NCBI RefSeq assembly: GCF_020554865.1 | Contig: NZ_JAJCIC010000042.1 | Coordinates: forward strand, 1-26,800 | DNA length: 26,800 nucleotides | Reading direction: 5' to 3' | Source of the DNA: Lacrimispora sp. 210928-DFI.3.58 | Lineage (GTDB): Bacteria > Bacillota > Clostridia > Lachnospirales > Lachnospiraceae | In this document: positions 24,165 through 26,800 of the stretch, piece after piece | Layout of the letters: each line of letters begins with the position of its first letter | Numbering within the stretch: position 1 is the first letter of the stretch | The notes under the pieces: model-generated | Told to the model about the DNA's origin: nothing | Databases searched by the model: none | The model's input: only the letters and a program-made list of their open reading frames with translations | Made by a program: the position numbers and the translations under genes

Positions 24165-24641
24165 ATGTCTAATTTATATAAAAGTGAATGCTATTGTACA
24201 AATTTGAGGCGAAGCGCAAATGCCATATCTGATTTTTACGATGTAGAATTAAAAGAAACAGGACTTACCATATCGCAATATTACTTGCTTATTAACTTAC
24301 AGCGGCTGGAAAGTGCCAATATTACACACTGGGCAGAGTTTGTAGGGTTAGACCGAAGCACAATGGTTCGGAATATTAAAGTTTTACAAGCCCGCCAGTT
24401 CATTGAGCTGGCAGAAGGGCATGGAAAAACTTTCAAATTGTCAGAAACGGGCGAAAAGGCATTGGAGGCTGCTATTCCTGTTTGGAATATAGCCCAAAAG
24501 AAAATGGAAGCATTTTTAGGCAAAGATGATTCCAAAGCAATTTTGCGTATTGGAAGTAAGCTGCAAGAACTGAAAAACGCAGACCTCGCAAATTGTGAAT
24601 TAGTCGAAGCTGGTATCAAGGAAAATGGAACAGAAATATAG
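24165..24641 (+). CDS. MarR-family transcriptional regulator
   Basis: The 158-residue protein has the MarR layout. Dimerisation helices at the N-terminus (CYCTNLRRSANAISDFYDVELKETGLTISQYYLL) are followed by a winged helix (about residues 45-100: ITHWAEFVGLDRSTMVRNIKVLQARQFIELAEGHGKTFKLSETG) and a C-terminal helix. A cysteine pair near residues 8 and 10 could allow redox control, which is inference. GGAGG lies nine bases before the ATG. Its end overlaps the MFS gene by 17 bases, so the two are translationally linked. It most likely binds the palindrome at 23547-23575 and responds to the transporter substrate or a related compound. Confidence 0.92.
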   Translation: MSNLYKSECYCTNLRRSANAISDFYDVELKETGLTISQYYLLINLQRLESANITHWAEFVGLDRSTMVRNIKVLQARQFIELAEGHGKTFKLSETGEKALEAAIPVWNIAQKKMEAFLGKDDSKAILRIGSKLQELKNADLANCELVEAGIKENGTEI

Positions 24642-25848
24642 AGCGCCCAGTAGTTTTTTTCAATATTTGATTGCCATAGTTGCAGCATGCCTTGTGTTTG
24701 GAATCATGCAGGGAACAAAGGACAATTATGGCATTATGATGAACGGTATCATTCAGCATACAAATATCAGTTACGCTGCTGTTAGTTTTGCCATTGGAGT
24801 CGGACAGATTTTATATGGAGTTACACAGCCGTTATTTGCAATGATTGCCTTGAAAAAATCCAACACTTTTGTGCTGCTCTGCGGAATTATTCTGATGGCT
24901 TCCGGATTGATAGTAACCCCTTTTTGTACAAGAGAATGGAGTATGTTTCTCTTTTTTGGGATTGTCTTACCCACCGGGACAGGAGCACTCTGTTTAGGTG
25001 TTGTAATGGGGGCAATCTCTCCCATTGTTGGAGAAAAAAAGGCGGCAGCGGCCTCTGGAATTATACAGGCAAGCGCAGGAATTGGTGATGCATTGATGGC
25101 TCCCATGCTTCAGCATTTAACCGCATGGCGTGGAATTACCGTGTCAATGCCGATATTTAGTATACCTATCTTGCTCATGCTTCCCGTTATTGCATGGCTT
25201 TCCGGCAGGGAAAAATGTAATAAGCGGCAGTCTATTCAAGCCAGCAATACAGAAGTTGTGCTCCAGACAGAAAGTTTATTTCGTATCTTATGCGGTGCGG
25301 CGCATGATAGGACGTATTGGTGCTTATTGATTGGATTTTCTACATGTGGGTTTCATATGTCCATTATAGAAACACATCTTTTTTCGCAATATTTATCAAG
25401 TGGTATACCTGCAAATCTTACTTCCTTTGCTTTAACTGTCTATGGAATTACTACTATGATTGGAGCAGTTGCAACGGGATTTTTAGGACAGCGTTTTAAG
25501 ACGAAAAATGTTCTTGCTTCCGTCTACGGTATCCGCATCATAATTGCAGTTGCTTTTACTGTCTTGCCAAAGTCTATTCCATTTGCCTTTATTGCTACAG
25601 CAGCGTTAGGCTTGACAGGTGATTCGACGGTACCGCCTACTACAGGTATTATAAGCCAAAAAGTAGGAATTGCTAAGATGGCTGTTCTGTATGGCTCCCT
25701 GTGTATTGGTCATCAGATAGGAGCATTTTTCAGTGCATGGATGGGAGGCATTCTCGTTGGTACATCTCTCAGCTATACCTCGTTATGGATTGCCGATTTA
25801 GCTCTTTCTTCAATCGCTTCATTTGCCAGTTTCAGTATAAAAGAGTAA
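24625..25848 (+). CDS. MFS transporter, paralogue of the one at 14849
   Basis: A 407-residue, 12-helix major facilitator. Its start (DNYGIMMNGIIQHTNISYAAVSF), helix 2-3 loop (ALKKSNTFVLL), second-half start (CGFHMSIIETHLFSQ), GDSTVPPTTGI and the end (GHQIGAFFSAWMGG, LWIADLALSS) align one to one with the transporter at 14849-16021. The DNA is clearly AT-richer, so this is not a recent duplication. The central loop between helices 6 and 7 is longer (about residues 195-220). ATG 24625 lies within the last codons of marR, with AAGGA just upstream. The substrate is unknown; linkage to a cysteine-rich DUF2148 protein and MarR suggests a toxic or redox-active small molecule or organic acid, which is inference. 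Confidence 0.9.
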   Translation: MEQKYRAPSSFFQYLIAIVAACLVFGIMQGTKDNYGIMMNGIIQHTNISYAAVSFAIGVGQILYGVTQPLFAMIALKKSNTFVLLCGIILMASGLIVTPFCTREWSMFLFFGIVLPTGTGALCLGVVMGAISPIVGEKKAAAASGIIQASAGIGDALMAPMLQHLTAWRGITVSMPIFSIPILLMLPVIAWLSGREKCNKRQSIQASNTEVVLQTESLFRILCGAAHDRTYWCLLIGFSTCGFHMSIIETHLFSQYLSSGIPANLTSFALTVYGITTMIGAVATGFLGQRFKTKNVLASVYGIRIIIAVAFTVLPKSIPFAFIATAALGLTGDSTVPPTTGIISQKVGIAKMAVLYGSLCIGHQIGAFFSAWMGGILVGTSLSYTSLWIADLALSSIASFASFSIKE

Positions 25849-26054
25849 GAGAAAACAAAGAGTATATAGCAAACCGAGCCGAGCCAGCGGGCGGTAAGAT
25901 GAACGGCTGGCCTCTAAAGTTCCCGGCAGACATCTTGCTTCTTCTTAAAAAAGAAAATTTTGTAATATATGTTGTAATTTTTATATATTTACAATGTAAT
26001 AAAAAATGTGATTAAAAACACGAAAAATACAATAAAAGTGTGAGGGGACTTTCT
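25849..26054. other. AT-rich intergenic stretch
   Basis: The first 80 bases are GC-richer and contain a GCCAGC/GCTGGC stem (near 25879-25906). The rest is very AT-rich, with several TTGTAA and TATATT words but no single convincing promoter. No terminator with a T-run follows the MFS gene. No gene is seen. Confidence 0.4.
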
Positions 26055-26717
26055 ATGGAACGATTAATATTGCAGAAGTTGTTGGATTGGAAGAATTCAC
26101 CCTACCGCAAACCACTAATCTTAAAGGGGGTGCGACAAGTAGGCAAGACTTGGATTCTTAAAGAATTTGGAAGACGCTATTATGAAAATACAGCCTATTT
26201 TAATTTTGATGAGAGTGAAGAGTATAAACAATTCTTTGAAACCACCAAAGATGTAGATCGTATCCTGCAGAATTTAATGCTGGCCAGTGGCCAGAAGATT
26301 GTGCCAGAAAAGACACTTATTATCTTTGATGAGGTACAGGACTGTCCCAAAGTTATCAATTCAATGAAGTATTTTTGCGAGAATGCCTCAAAGTATCATA
26401 TTGCTTGTGCCGGTTCTTTGTTGGGAATCGCCTTGGCGAAGCCATCTTCTTTTCCCGTGGGAAAGGTCAATTTTATGCAGATTGATCCTATGACCTTTAC
26501 AGAATTCCTACTTGCTAATGGCGATGAAAATCTTGTCCAATATTTAGAAAGTGTGGATACTATTGAGCCTATTCCAGATGCTTTTTTCAATCCACTCTAT
26601 GAGAAATTGAAGATGTATTATGTCACTGGAGGCATGCCGGAATCAGTGTTGATGTGGACAGAAGCAAGGGATGTTTCTGCCATGCAGGAAGCTCTGTCAG
26701 GGATTCTTGGTGCCTAA
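26055..26717 (+). pseudogene. AAA ATPase with DUF4143-type layout, truncated
   Basis: The frame encodes 220 residues of the AAA_14/DUF4143 family, whose members are about 400-450 residues. Walker A is GVRQVGKT (residues 25-32) and Walker B is TLIIFDEVQ with D92 and E93; CAGSLLGIAL is the sensor strand. The frame stops at TAA (26715-26717) after GILGA, yet the next codons still read ERDFAKHPNI. Relatives have a Tyr at the stop position, so one base change made the stop. About ten codons later the similarity ends in unrelated sequence, so the C-terminal DUF4143 nuclease-like domain is gone. ATG 26055 is preceded by GAGGGG; a GTG at 26040 is in frame but unlikely. The role of the family is unknown. 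Confidence 0.85.
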
Positions 26718-26800
26718 GAACGGGATTTTGCCAAACATCCAAATATCGTAAATGGTATATAACTCGTCGACTTTCCTTCAACTCGATAATTCGAGATAAT

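Overview
The window looks like a chromosomal segment of a spore-forming Clostridium-type Firmicute, most likely a Lachnospiraceae gut anaerobe. This rests on linked sporulation and translation genes (spoIIP, gpr, lepA, hemW, rpsT, holA), strong GGAGG ribosome binding sites and the flavour of the accessory genes. The genus is an inference; no rRNA is present.

Bases 1-8700 are GC-richer core. On the minus strand lie an AlkD-type DNA alkylation repair protein, hemW, lepA, spoIIP, an EamA transporter and the spore protease gene gpr; rpsT points the other way with a consensus promoter and a clean terminator. HemW and SpoIIP both carry in-frame tandem repeats in a variable stretch. Between spoIIP and the EamA gene is a roughly 175-base stretch of three hairpins closed by an outer stem. 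A long inverted repeat sits between gpr and rpsT.

Bases 8700-11130 hold an AT-richer divergent pair, a MocR-type regulator/aminotransferase and a PhzF-type enzyme, sharing a perfect palindromic operator. Bases 11160-13440 return to core (a cytidylate-kinase-like protein, a YwlG/UPF0340 protein, holA). Bases 13565-16021 hold a LysR regulator divergent from a YbaK-type deacylase with an internal deletion, followed one base later by an MFS transporter.

From about 16100 the sequence is an accessory island with many damaged genes. It holds a MazG-like pyrophosphohydrolase and a GIY-YIG/DUF2075 protein that lost its middle, with a stop at the junction. An excisionase-like HTH fragment follows. Next is a Bce-type antimicrobial peptide sensing/export module (response regulator, intramembrane-type kinase, ATPase, FtsX-type permease), whose ATPase has an amber stop exactly at the Q-loop glutamine. 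After that come YdcF, RhuM and phosphatase-like fragments with direct repeats suggesting old integration sites.

An intact operon at 23520-25848 (DUF2148 ferredoxin-like protein, MarR regulator, MFS transporter) has a consensus promoter overlapping a double palindrome. Its transporter is a paralogue of the one at 14849. The window ends in a broken AAA/DUF4143 ATPase gene. The strongest leads are the DUF2148-MarR-MFS operon with its paralogous transporter, the three-hairpin element, and the repeated clean deletions and single-base stops in the island.
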